From assembly GCA_021234155.1 (NCBI GenBank), contig JAJEKV010000005.1:22085584-22149583 (forward strand): a stretch of 64,000 nucleotides of DNA, in the 5' to 3' direction. The position numbers were made by a program, and so were the translations under genes. Shown piece after piece: positions 12,150 to 21,973 of this stretch; within the stretch, counting starts at the first letter, position 1, and each line of letters begins with the position of its first letter. A model generated the notes under the pieces. That model was given only the letters and a program-made list of their open reading frames with translations, was not told where the DNA came from and did no database searches. This DNA is from Isoetes taiwanensis. Lineage: Eukaryota; Streptophyta; Lycopodiopsida; Isoetales; Isoetaceae.

Positions 12150-15003
12150 CTGATGGATCCATTATTTTTTCGGGGGAAGTGAAATATTGGGGCATATCCT
12201 GGGACCCTTTTTCTACAAAAGAATTGCTGGAGCAGACACCTAAACCCCATGCATTTTGCAAGGTACAGAAGCTTCAGGAGTTTATTTGCTTATCTGATGT
12301 TTGCATTTCAAAGAAGCTTCAAGATGTTTTGGCTTGAACCAAGGCTCCATCAATCAGGAAAGAGTAGCCATTGGAACCCATCATGCTTTTAGCAGCAGAT
12401 GCTTACGCTTTTTCTGGCATTCCATTTTTCTGGCGAGGTAAACGTTCATATGAGCATTTTTTTCCCAGCAGATAGACGTTATCATCATCCACCATCCAAT
12501 GATTTCTGAGACCCTGAAATTGAAAGGGCAGAGGATTCAGCAACTCATTTTACTCCTCAGGAACTGCCAGCAGCATTCGGCATCAGTTACATGGCATGCT
12601 TTTGAATCTTGGGTCTTCAAGGGTCCTCAATCTTGGCATGCTTTTGTGGTCTTCAGGGGTCCACAATCTTCATTTCCTTTAGGATTTCCTTTAGGTTTAG
12701 GAATGAATTGACTAGAGCGGCAGCTTAGAGCAGGGGCTGCAAGCAGAGGTAATGTTGTTTTCTGTTCAAATGTTACTTTGCTCGGAAACAAAAACCAAAC
12801 TATATCGCTTATCCAGCATCTATATATATGACATTCTTCTTATTTCTTTTTTACAGGACACATACTTGGAAGCACCTTCCCTCATGCCGGTATAGCCGAT
12901 GGTTTGGCCCAAAATGTTAAGTGTAAGAACTTTCAGGCATTTCAGGTTAAGGTAGGCGATTGCTAGCAAAGATGGTTTGAGAAAAGGCGATGCCAGTAGG
13001 TTTCCATCTCCATATTTATGCTCAATGAGGTGCTTTGTTTGGTTGACAAGTTTGTTATGTTATATTGTATTGTATTTATTCTCTTAGAAATGGAAGCCAG
13101 CTGAAGCATTCCGGATGGATTTCTTTGTAATATCCTATTCCTTTCCTTTTCTCATCTTTGTTGAGCTGCATTTTATATAAATATGCAATAACTTGCTCAA
13201 GCTTTTATTGCTTAATGTGTTGGCAGGTTGTGGGATGCATAACTTTAACAAGCGCTTGCAAGGGCTGCTGCCATATTTTTGCTTTTTGAAATGGTTCTTT
13301 TGGGCACCCAAGTTGCTTAAAACAAAGCCCCCACAATTCTCAAATGGTTAAGGGAAGACAAATATCATTCTGGTTTTCTAATATCATTCTGGTTTTCTAA
13401 TGTCGTGTTCTGGTTTTCTGACATAATGGTTGGGATGTATATATATCCACAGCAGTCTGTGAGGAAACTCTGGGTTGTCACACCACTGGATGGTGGAAAT
13501 ATCTGTGAGGCTAGAGAGATTTTCCAAAAAGGCAGGAATTAAACATGTAAAATTATTACTTATGGCCTAATGAATAACTTTGAGGTTGGTGAGATGGGAA
13601 AGCTCAGTAGTTATTTTTCTGATAAACAGTGGCATGGTTCCAACCAAACGGTTGCTCCAGAGCTCCAGTTTTGTGAAGGAACTCAAGTTGTAGATTGAAG
13701 TGGGAATGCTGCCTACAAATTGCTTCTGAGCCAGTTTAAGCTCCACAATATTTCTGCTCCTTCCATCACATGCCACTCCCTCAACACATGCCACTCCCTC
13801 CCATGATGCCGTGCATGGATCTGAGCTGAAAATTCCACTGGAAAATGTTGGACTGGGCCAAGTTTGACAGAGCTGACCATTCAGATTGTGATGGTGCATT
13901 TGCACACATTATGTTTATGACTGACCACAGGAAAATGATGCATTCAATTGTACTGAATCCCAAGTTTGGCTTCAATCTCCAGCGAGAGTTGGATAACAAG
14001 TCTCTGTAGTAAATTCAATTTGACTCTTATAGGGAGCCCGATGGAGTGATATCCAGCTTTCGATTTGCTTGGTGGCTAAGGTAAGGGATTTTCAGATTAA
14101 GAATGTTAGAGTTATTTTGGCTTTCTTACTAATGAAAGGGTTGATTTGCATGCTTGGTTGAAGCGATCTGTTCACGCTTTGTACATGCAGGGGCCGATCA
14201 CTCAACATGGTTTTGTTGAAGTGGACTTGGCTGTGGAATTTGGGGTAGCTGTCTCTACCCTAGCTTAGTCATGTTTTCTTGGCATCACCACCGGCAGCCA
14301 ACATTTCAGCAACTTCATAATACATATCATTGTCTTAATTCCTCCTCCATAATTAATTTGTAAGTTGGTCCTGAATGTGCATTTAGAGCTGTGTAAAACC
14401 TTTTGCCAAGAAATCGAATTTGATAATTTGATCTACAGCATAACTCATGTGAGTCAAGTTCCATTCTATTGAGTGCCGAATTGGAGCATAGTTTTTGAGC
14501 TTTTTCAGCTTTTCGCTTGCATATATTGCATTAATTCTTCTCTATGATGTGGCATCCGTTATTGTTTGTAAGTTTTGTTTTTTTTTTATATTCTGTGGAG
14601 CATTAAAAGCCCAATGTATCAGACCTCCTAATTGTCTAATATGTTTAAAGGCAATAAACAAAACAATGGTATGCAAAAGAAATGCCATACAAACTCCTCA
14701 ACTTTGCAGTTGACTAGACTTTCCATTCAATCTATTACAAGTCAAGACTTTATATTCAACCTATTACAAGTGTATTACAAGTATCAACATTGCATCCCAA
14801 CTTCAGAAGTTGTTGGACCCGTGGTGATCTCCATCGTGTGGAGATGCATATTTAAATTTCTATGGGATCCCAGAGGACACTATTTGATGAATGTGTGTTA
14901 TTGTAACAACATTCGACATCAAAAAACATGATTTGTCAATAAGGGAGATAAAAACATACAAGCTCCTAGATTAGCATGGCAATGCCAGGCACACGTTTAC
15001 TAG
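12150..15003 (+). mobile_element. Older Helitron body with captured exon fragments
   Basis: It ends at CTAG (15000-15003) behind a degenerate hairpin (TGGCAATGCCA, 14977-14987). Sequence at about 14340-14480 is a diverged copy of the 3'-subterminal region of the tandem units (compare about 2450-2640), so this is an older member of the family. Exon-like pieces sit between splice signals, such as about 12150-12260, 12858-12950 (after a TTTTTTACAG acceptor) and 14191-14246 (after an ACATGCAG acceptor). Their products are not recognised, apart from an antisense LRR fragment. A roughly 40-bp sequence starting TGGCATGCTTTTG is duplicated in tandem near 12592-12672. Confidence 0.6.
13567..13999 (-). 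pseudogene. LRR receptor-like protein, N-terminal fragment (captured)
   Basis: Read on the minus strand, two overlapping frames together give a hydrophobic leader (about 13950-13900), a plant LRR N-terminal cap (…SQSEWSALSNLAQS… then …DPCTASWEGVAC…), and about three leucine-rich repeat turns (NIVELKLAQKQFVGSIPTSI, then SSFTKLELWSNRLVGTMP). The two pieces need a frame change near 13800-13850. The cap also contains a short in-frame duplication, where EGVAC occurs twice. The fragment lacks the remaining repeats, membrane span and kinase, and lies antisense inside a Helitron body. The best reading is a captured, non-functional exon of an LRR receptor kinase or receptor-like protein. Confidence 0.75.
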
Positions 15004-15522
15004 CGCACAAAGTTAATATATTGATACTGTCATTAGACAATTTCAATAACGAAAATGATTACAAAAGCAAATCGTGTTCATTCTTGCCAGTATCAACATG
15101 TGTTGTTGTTAGATAATGTCTATATACGAACATTAAAGGTCGAGTAAAAACACATGCTAGGACCAGTGTTGGGCAAAGTATGGGAAACACTATAAACCAA
15201 CAGGTTGGAATTGCAAATTTTTTGAATGGACATTAAAGGTTGAGTAAAAACACATGCCAGGACCAGTGTTGGGCAAAGTATGGGGAACACTATAAACCAA
15301 CAGGTCGAAATTGCAAATTTTTTGATTAGGTTAGTGTATCGTAGGAATTTCTCCGGCAAGTTTTCTTAAGGTTTTTTATTACGACAATAAAAAGTTCCAG
15401 CTCTAAATATAAAATATCCGACTGGTCAAAGTAACCATAACAAATTTTCTGATGGGACCTAAAAAGTTTGACCAACACTGCCTAGGACATTAGCCCGGCA
15501 ACGCCGGGCACCCGTTTACTAG
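15004..15522 (+). repeat. Additional Helitron 3' end with a ~100-bp internal tandem duplication
   Basis: After CTAG at 15003 the sequence restarts as another 3'-terminal copy (cgcacaaagttaatat…, as in the tandem units) and ends in a perfect hairpin (15493-15509) and CTAG (15519-15522). It is expanded by a direct duplication of about 100 bp (about 15126-15228 and 15229-15326), built from the part just upstream of the terminus. The chain of partial 3' ends shows repeated termination or insertion at the same family of ends. Confidence 0.7.
15493..15522 (+). other. Helitron 3' terminus at the right edge of the array
   Basis: Perfect GCCCGGC/GCCGGGC hairpin and CTAG followed by T, as expected at an A^T host insertion site. 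It marks the boundary with the histone-fold gene region. Confidence 0.82.
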
Positions 15523-15528
15523 TTTTAT

Positions 15529-15536
15529 TATATAAA
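15529..15536 (+). promoter_or_regulatory. Candidate TATA box of the histone-fold gene
   Basis: TATATAAA lies about 207 bp before the ATG at 15743 and only 6 bp after the Helitron CTAG. The spacing suits a plant promoter with a 5' leader of about 170 bp. Confidence 0.45.
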
Positions 15537-15557
15537 GATGCTTGTACATGATAGATA

Positions 15558-15581
15558 TTCGCACTGTGGCTGTGGTGCGAA
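15558..15581 (+). repeat. Palindromic TTCGCAC…GTGCGAA motif, copy 1
   Basis: A 24-bp imperfect palindrome upstream of the histone-fold ORF, with 7-bp perfect arms (TTCGCAC and GTGCGAA). Confidence 0.6.
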
Positions 15582-15742
15582 CTGCTTTCATTTCTTTGTC
15601 TATCAGTTGCTTGTTTCGTACAGCAGCAATGGTTTGTAATAAATTTTTTGTTTGATATATTCTTCTTAAAACCTTGTTCTCAAGACATTATAATAGATAT
15701 TTATCAGCCTTCTCCATTCATTTCTCGCATTACAATTCAGAG

Positions 15743-16974
15743 ATGAAGGTGAAGAATAGTGCTAACACAAGATCTAACGTTGTCAGCAACCAAACTCAAC
15801 AAAACGAGGCGTTGTCTGGCGCCAATAAAATGAGAACAATTCTGTGGCCAGTGCCAGTAACTATGCCAGTGCATCTGGTAACCAGCACAGAGCAGACTCT
15901 TCTGAGCAGGGTGTTGTTCGGCAGGCAGGTCTGGACGATGTAGTTCAGAATGTTGCCACTGCGGTAGAGGAGATATACAGAGACATGTCGTCCGAGCCAA
16001 GGCGTGTATATCTTTTTTCCTCAGGCTATTTAGTCGGTAAATGTCTTTTTTTGCAGGCGGCTATTTGTCATGGTGTGCTTGTGCCCGATGATTGCGTCGT
16101 CGTTTCTGGCGATGTTGTAATTGAGCCAGAGACTCAGTTGCATTTTCCTCCGATAGGAGCTGACAACTTGAACGAGGCATTCAGATCCTTTATAGTCTGG
16201 CCAAGATTGATGGCATTGTTAACGCCAACCATGGGCACTTTGGCTGCCTTAGTTAACAAGATAGATTTCATAACCAGACCCAATCAGACTGTGCAGGTGC
16301 TTGGTGCATTAGAAGGAGCAGGAACTCAGACAAACACTGAGGACCATCAGGATATTGTTGTTCAGGATATTCCTATTCAGGATATTCCTATTCCGAATAT
16401 TCCTGTTCAGGATATTCCTATTCAGGATATTCCTGTTCAAGATATTCATATTCCAAATGTTGTTCTAAATGTTGTCCCTAACCCGAAAACAGTGCTGGAT
16501 CCTCCGAATCAGATTAACGTTGAGCATGGGGAACCCAGTAGGCGTAAAAGAAAATCACACATGCCTAAGCAGCTGCAGAAACAGGTGCTATGTAAAGGCC
16601 ATTCGAAGCTCAACAAGAAGAGCGAGCCATTTAAGCCAAAGTATAGATTGATTCGGGAGATCCGGCACTTCCAGAATCACATGAAGTGGGTACTTCTAAA
16701 GCTCACGATGCCGAGAATTTGTAGGGAGGAGGTTCAGAACAGGTACTCGAAAATGAAGGAGGATAGGAGGAGGTACCACGGTTCTGATAGAGCTTTTCCA
16801 ATGTCGGAAGAGGTTAATCGATTTATTGCAAATGCCCTTGATGCTTTGCACAATGCAGCTGAGAATCACATGGTCGGGTTTTTTGAAAATTGTGTGAAGT
16901 GTGTCGTGCATGGAAAGAGGGTGACAAACATGCAAAGGGATGTTGCTTTGACGAAATACTTTCAAGGCATGTAA
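15743..16974 (+). CDS. DUF8039-like / histone H3-fold fusion protein
   Basis: The long open frame runs from 15829 to the TAA ending at 16974 and has no ATG near its start. A good ATG (15743, MKVKNSANTRS…) lies one frame away, and a missing base in the A-run at 15827-15830 would join them. Residues below are numbered from codon 15844. 1-50: polar leader. About 53-125: resembles the transposon-associated DUF8039 region (HGVLVPDD… then …NEAFRSFIVWP). 170-203: about seven V/IQDIP-type repeats. 233-237: basic RRKRK, a likely nuclear signal. 264-376: histone H3 fold. Against plant H3 from memory, about 40% of 81 aligned residues are identical by hand count, including R49-E50-I51-R52, R83-F84, C110, H113, K115-R116-V117-T118 and D123. 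A basic insertion of about 20 residues sits in loop 1, and the H3 modification tail is absent. A nuclear chromatin role is inference. Alternatives are a transposon-encoded protein or a decayed fusion. Confidence 0.8.
16351..16452 (+). repeat. In-frame 15-bp repeat in the linker of the histone-fold protein
   Basis: CAGGATATTCCTATT and close variants recur in frame and encode V/IQDIP units. Codon variants differ by few bases, which points to recent slippage expansion. The array keeps the frame. Confidence 0.8.
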
Positions 16975-16991
16975 AGTGTTGGTTTTTTCTT

Positions 16992-16997
16992 AATAAA
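16992..16997 (+). terminator. Candidate poly(A) signal of the histone-fold gene
   Basis: AATAAA lies 18 bp after the stop codon in a T-rich stretch. It is close to the stop for a plant gene, but well formed. Confidence 0.4.
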
Positions 16998-17137
16998 AAA
17001 CTTTTAGTTGCACTATGTCTGTGTATTATTTTGTTTGGTTATATGTATTCTATATCGACCTAGAAATTGAGGTATAAACTTATGTTTAGAAATTACGGTG
17101 TGAATATTAGTTATCCTATAACTAAATGATAACTTAT

Positions 17138-17160
17138 TTCGCACCCTGCCATGGTGCGAA
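17138..17160 (+). repeat. Palindromic TTCGCACC…GGTGCGAA motif, copy 2
   Basis: 8-bp perfect arms around a 7-base centre. The preceding GAATATTAGTTATCCTATAA (17102-17121) is nearly repeated in inverted orientation at about 18889-18906, beside copy 3. Confidence 0.6.
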
Positions 17161-17214
17161 ACAAGTTGTCATTTACTTGCGAAACAAGTTGTTATTTACT
17201 TACAAGACGATTTT

Positions 17215-17233
17215 GCGGCGGCGTTGCCGCCGC
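17215..17233 (+). repeat. GC-rich perfect hairpin
   Basis: GCGGCGGC, GTT loop, GCCGCCGC, preceded by TACAAGACGATTTT. A related hairpin with a similar left flank (TACAAGAAATTTA) lies at 43551-43576. Confidence 0.6.
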
Positions 17234-18797
17234 TATAGCTCGAAGGGTAAGATAGATCGACTGGGAAATATAACTTTCTATGGTAAGATGCATTCAAGTT
17301 CCTTGGGCATTTGAAGCTATTGGATTTTTGTTTAATATACAATAGCAGGGCAGATTCAAAAATCCCTTTGTTTCATTCAGTTAGACTCTTATTTGTAAAA
17401 TATATACCAAGTAAATACTTCATGATGAAAGAGACTTTGCAGGCAGGTCATGCAAATGTTCACTAAAATGACCTCAGATAAATGAACTCATGTCTCACAA
17501 GGAATTGTGCAACTAACTGCAGTGTATGCCATTTATTAAACAGAATAGATGTAGCGTAAGCATGAGTAGCCATGAAGAAATGCAAAGAACAAAGTCCTGA
17601 TTGATTAGTCATCTTCATCTACTTAAAACGTTCAGCATAGAATCTTACTGTCCCTATAATAGTGTGAGGACGGAAAAATCGGTAGAACGCATCGAACCAC
17701 TGCAAACTGTAAAACACTGTTATCCTCTGATGGCGCAGTGAGAGGAATGCCAATATTTTCTGCTGTAGAATATATCACAATCTTTGATCTTGTTTTAATT
17801 TTTCTCCATAATTTAGGCCCTCTGTGAAGACTTCCTCTGCATGCATCATTCGTATTGCAAATCGAGCTTTCAAAAACTTGGCTTTCAAAAAAATGGCCTG
17901 GAAAGCGAAAGAAATGGGAGCGAACAGAGTCCCTTTTCGTTTGTAAAAAAGCAACTAATAGCTCTGCTTAAAAAAATATTAAAAAACAGGGGAAAATTGA
18001 AGGCCGAGGGCCAAAACCTGCCATTAATCCATCGTATTTCTACTCAAGGCTTGTTACTGATTTGTTTCTATCCAAGGTCGTTTTTTACTGATTTGTTTCA
18101 ATCAGATCAAAGGGATGGATGCCACAATTTATTCGTGTCTCTGTTTTCTTGATGCTTCAATGAGCAAGACTTCATGAATCTGTAAACATTCTTCTAGGGG
18201 CTTCAAGGGTTATCCACGGCACAAGCGGGTGCCCTCATATTTTTTTAGCAACACAAGACAGAAATTTCTGAGATGCAAAGGAAATAACCCCTTTTTATGA
18301 TGTGGGCGGTGGGTTTGCTCACCGGAATTGAAAGGAAAGGCATGGATTACTCTTCTCGCTCAAATCCTAGCCTATTGGTCAGCAAACTAAAGATTACTCC
18401 CCTGGTTATCAGATATGCAAAAACGGCTGCCAATCTCGAACTGATTCTGCTTTATTCTAAAATAAATTTGATGTCTCTACTATCCATTCAAAACGGCTGC
18501 AAATTTTTCATCTGGGCTTCTCCTACCTGGCTGTATGATCATGCCGAGCAAGCCCTTATCAAAAGCAAAAATTAATCTTCTTTGGCTTGTAATCCTTCGG
18601 CAACGATGGGATTGCGTATCTAAGGGAAGCCCACTTCAAAGCAACCGTAGCAAATCCCTGTGGAAATCATAGAGCGGCTATGGCGTGCATCAAGCGCCAA
18701 GCAGAGGGACTAAATTGCCCTATCTGTCTAAAGAAATCCTGGCCCTCCATCCCAATCTGACTTGCCGACGTGCAATTTTTTCCCCTGTACACGTCAT

Positions 18798-18855
18798 CTT
18801 TTTCTTGCCCCACGTCACTTTTTTTTCTTCAAGCCACGTCACATTTTTTCCACTC
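18798..18855 (+). promoter_or_regulatory. Three direct CACGTCA boxes with poly(T)
   Basis: CACGTCA occurs three times about 20 bp apart, each followed by a run of T. The core ACGTCA matches plant bZIP (TGA/as-1 type) binding sites, but no gene start is identified beside it. Confidence 0.35.
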
Positions 18856-18904
18856 TTCCCACTGCTGACATATTTTTATATATTTACTTATAGGATAACC
18901 AATA

Positions 18905-18928
18905 TTCGTGCCGTGGCCACGGTGCGAA
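18905..18928 (+). repeat. Palindromic TTCG…CGAA motif, copy 3, with a half-site at 18962
   Basis: The core CCGTGGCCACGG is a perfect palindrome, and the outer arms differ at two bases. A further half copy (TTCGCACC) starts at 18962. Confidence 0.6.
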
Positions 18929-19252
18929 TTAATGACTATTCATTACTGAATGCCAACCTAATTCGCACCATGTCCACGCTACCAAGATAGCATCCTACAC
19001 GCATTAGAGTTGTATATTATGCTCAACATTGTTATACTATTAATATGGATTTGCTCATACATTCGAAACTCCAGAAGTATATCTTCTACCTTGTCTGATC
19101 CTTGTGGATCTCCACTCCCTTAAATTTTTTGCTGCACTAGAGTATATGAATGTTACACATTACATTCTCAAGCTCCCATACTCTTTGGCAAATCACAAGC
19201 CATGGGCGTGAAGTATATGATTGTAATGTGTAACATTGCATTCTCCCCATGC

Positions 19253-21420
19253 TTATATAAACGACTTCGTGAATTCAGTTATTGTTGTTCTGAATTCATC
19301 TAACTTTCCACCCACCATTTTCTTCTCTGCCATTAGAGCTACCAAACTGCTCAAGTTCTGCCATGCTTTAATTTTCTTCAGTTTTGCCCTCTTACGTGAA
19401 GTGCAGTCATCTTCTGCTACCAGCAAGTCCTTGTACCCCTCCCACTTACCAGCTGGCAAGGATTTATTCTTACGTAATTTTGTACAAGGCAAAAATCTTT
19501 TCGCTTTCACCCTGCCCATAGATGGCTTACAAGGCACCTTCCCTCCCTTCTTATGATCTTGCAAGATTTTATAGTCATTGCCATGAATACCAAGATCAGA
19601 AAATACATTCTCAACATTTTTCATACACTTTTCTCTGGCTGATTGTGGAGACTTATTCCAAGCAAAGAGAATGCTCATGTACACCATGTTATTCACTAAT
19701 CTTAAGAAGGCATGGAAGGTGCATACGTGTACTCTCTTCACAGGAATTGCAAGGACAGGGATCAAAGTATCATCTTCCTTTTCACGCATTGGTTCAGCAT
19801 CCTGGTCAGATTCGAGAGTACTCATTCCCTTCCCCTTATCATCTATCTTAGCATACAAACAGTAAGGGCATGCGTGGGTGGTCTTACCAGAACCATGTTT
19901 CATGTTATACATGCACTTGATGGTCTTCAGATCGGCAGCCAAATGCCATTCAACCTCATAATCTCCATAGCCAGGAACATGAAGCTTCTCTCCAACTCCA
20001 TGTGCAGCAATGATAGTAGGAAGGAATAGGTGTCTGCTGAAAGACTCACTGAAGGACACCATGATTTTCTTCAGGCACTTGAAAGATTCCTATCCACCAA
20101 ATATGTTCCTCTGACTGAACAGAGAACTTGCCTTCCTCATTATCAGAATTTGACAATGCCCTGTTCATTAAAGTCAAAGAGATCCTCTCGTATTTTTCCC
20201 CTTTGATCAGTTTCATCTCATCCAACTTTATAGCAATTTGGAGTTTTTCTACACACTCTTCCACTTTCATATCATAGAAACGAACTAACAGAATAACTAT
20301 TTTAGATAGATCCATTCAACAATTATTTTTTTCATTAAGAATGAAGAGATCATTTCCTGAGCCACCCTGCTTCTTACTTTTCCCAGTGAATAGTGATCCC
20401 AAGTGGACAAATGTGGTGATCCGGTACATCTCTCCCAAATGCTCGTGTACTTCTACATTCCTCTTTGTTCTGCTTGTCCTGACATAACTGAGTCTTGGCA
20501 GTATGGTCTTCGTAATACCTTGTTGCTTTATACCATCCTGCAAACATCTAAAGAGAGCAATGTAAGCTTGTCGACTGATACCCACATTATCATATAATTC
20601 TTGCATGCTATCAGGAGTTTGACTCTTTCCCGATTCAACAAGCACCTGTTCAACAACAGCTTTTCTTAAGTTGTTTGCTCCAAGAAGCTTCAACATATCT
20701 GTGACATCATCTTTAGTTACTAACTTTTTTAAAAGAGTAGCAATATTACAAGGTTTTCTCTTCTTGTTTTCAGCCATAGTAGGATCCACCAGTTTTTTAA
20801 TAGCGTCGATTCTTTTTCTAGAGCCCCCACCACCAGGAGTAAGTACATTTAGGGCCTTCAGCCCCTTTTTCCTCTCCCTCATGCCCAATGGTGTCATTTT
20901 CAATCTCTTTAACTTCCTCTCCACTTTGTCATTGTCCTCAGAGCACCTCTTCAATCCTTGTTTAAGGGACTCCACCTCCCTGAGCAACCTTTGATTGGAA
21001 GCTCGTAGGTCATCTGCATTCTTAGACCTGTTGGTTAGGAAATAGCTATATTGTTGAAGGTAATTACAGTGTGCTACCATATTGCGATGCACTCCATACA
21101 ATTGAGTATACATTGTTCTCAAATGCGCATCAGAATGACTAGAAATATTATTGCAATATCCAAGCAGACCTTCGTTACTCTTACAGGTAAAATGAATAAG
21201 CCCCGATGCAGAATGAAATTCAGGAGGTCTTTTGGTGATCGAGTCGATGTCATAGAGTTCCTCACGTGCCTAGAGATCAATATTCATTGCATCAGAAAGT
21301 CGAAGAGCATTCTCGTCGACCTGTTCCTTCTGGTTATATTGATTTTTGTAGGGCAAGCAGTTCTTGGAAACCTCCACCCGGAGAATTCGCCCTTTATTTT
21401 CTGTTATGAAGAAGAAGATG
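19253..21420 (-). pseudogene. Transposon-like coiled-coil and CPYC zinc-cluster protein, broken
   Basis: On the minus strand, three blocks follow each other. Block 1 (about 21420-20319) opens upstream of the longest ORF, with an in-frame TAG at 21270-21272; it encodes a heptad-like coiled coil (…EVESLKQGLKRCSEDNDKVERK…) and basic regions. Block 2 continues in the same frame after a TGA at 20316-20318. Block 3 (20062-19253) is in another frame and has HACPYCLYAK, a Cys pair like those in transposon-encoded proteins, followed by a CTFHAFLRLVN helix and a Lys/Arg-rich tail. Joined, this would be about 650-700 residues. I recall similar layouts (Cys-pair then D/H-LH..LR motif) in uncharacterised transposon-like proteins, but cannot assign a superfamily. 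Two stops and a frame change point to a relic, unless some come from introns or sequence error. Confidence 0.6.
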
Positions 21421-21699
21421 AAGAAGAGATTTTCTATTATGAAGAAGAAATTAACTCATTGTCATTGCCTGAAATCTACAGAACTGTTACCTCTGTCATA
21501 GATCAGAAAATTTGACAGGCTTTGAGAGCTCCGCAGTCTGGCGACCAAAACTGATGCAATTCTTCACCAAGGTACGAAGGAAAAAGCGAGATTTCCTCCG
21601 GATTTGGGCGAGGATTGATATAAGTCCAAAATTTTAAATGCCCTCCAAAGCTTTGGCGCCCAATTGTGGCATTGTTGTGGTATCCCGCTCGAAGTACTG

Positions 21700-21973
21700 G
21701 TTAAAGCTTCAGTTCGGTGGGAAGGTGGGGGGAGGGGGGAATTAGGCTTAATGAGTAAAACAACAAGTAATAATGACATTTAACAGCTTCGATTGCTCGA
21801 ACCAGAGGTACGATTAAGGTTCCTGGGAGGCTTTTTGCCCATATCTGTAGGTTCGGGTAGCTATGTAAGCCCCAATTTGGGATGGGCTTATAATGGCGTT
21901 AATAGACTCCACCAAACCTCTAATGGGTTATGTTACATTCTGCGATAAAAAAAAAAAAAAAAAAAAAAAAAAA
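21700..21973 (+). mobile_element. 3' end of a poly(A) retroposon (SINE or LINE)
   Basis: A run of 27 A residues (21947-21973) follows …TTACATTCTGCGAT. A box B-like GGTTCGGGTAG occurs near 21850. The left boundary and a target duplication were not found, so the class and length are uncertain. Confidence 0.45.

Larger units (their letters stand above)
16998..19252. other. Stretch without a recognised gene
   Basis: No ORF here resembles a known protein. Visible structure: the palindromes listed separately, a 19-bp GC hairpin at 17215-17233, an inverted pair near 17102/18889, and three closely spaced CACGTCA boxes followed by T-runs at about 18798-18855. The pair of palindromes with inverted flanks hints at a foldback-type element between about 17100 and 18930, but I see no coding capacity. 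Confidence 0.5.

Noticed and set aside
16351-16452. CRISPR-like or satellite array
   Set aside because: The repeat is a short in-frame coding repeat with no spacers, in a eukaryotic gene.
15844-16974. Reading the histone-fold protein as a centromeric H3
   Set aside because: It keeps Phe at the position where plant CENH3 has Trp and aligns better with canonical H3 around helix 2. The long loop 1 alone is not enough.
21051-21515. 154-aa plus-strand ORF with an acidic run
   Set aside because: Antisense shadow of the minus-strand transposon-like gene; the Glu run is the complement of a Phe/Leu-rich stretch.
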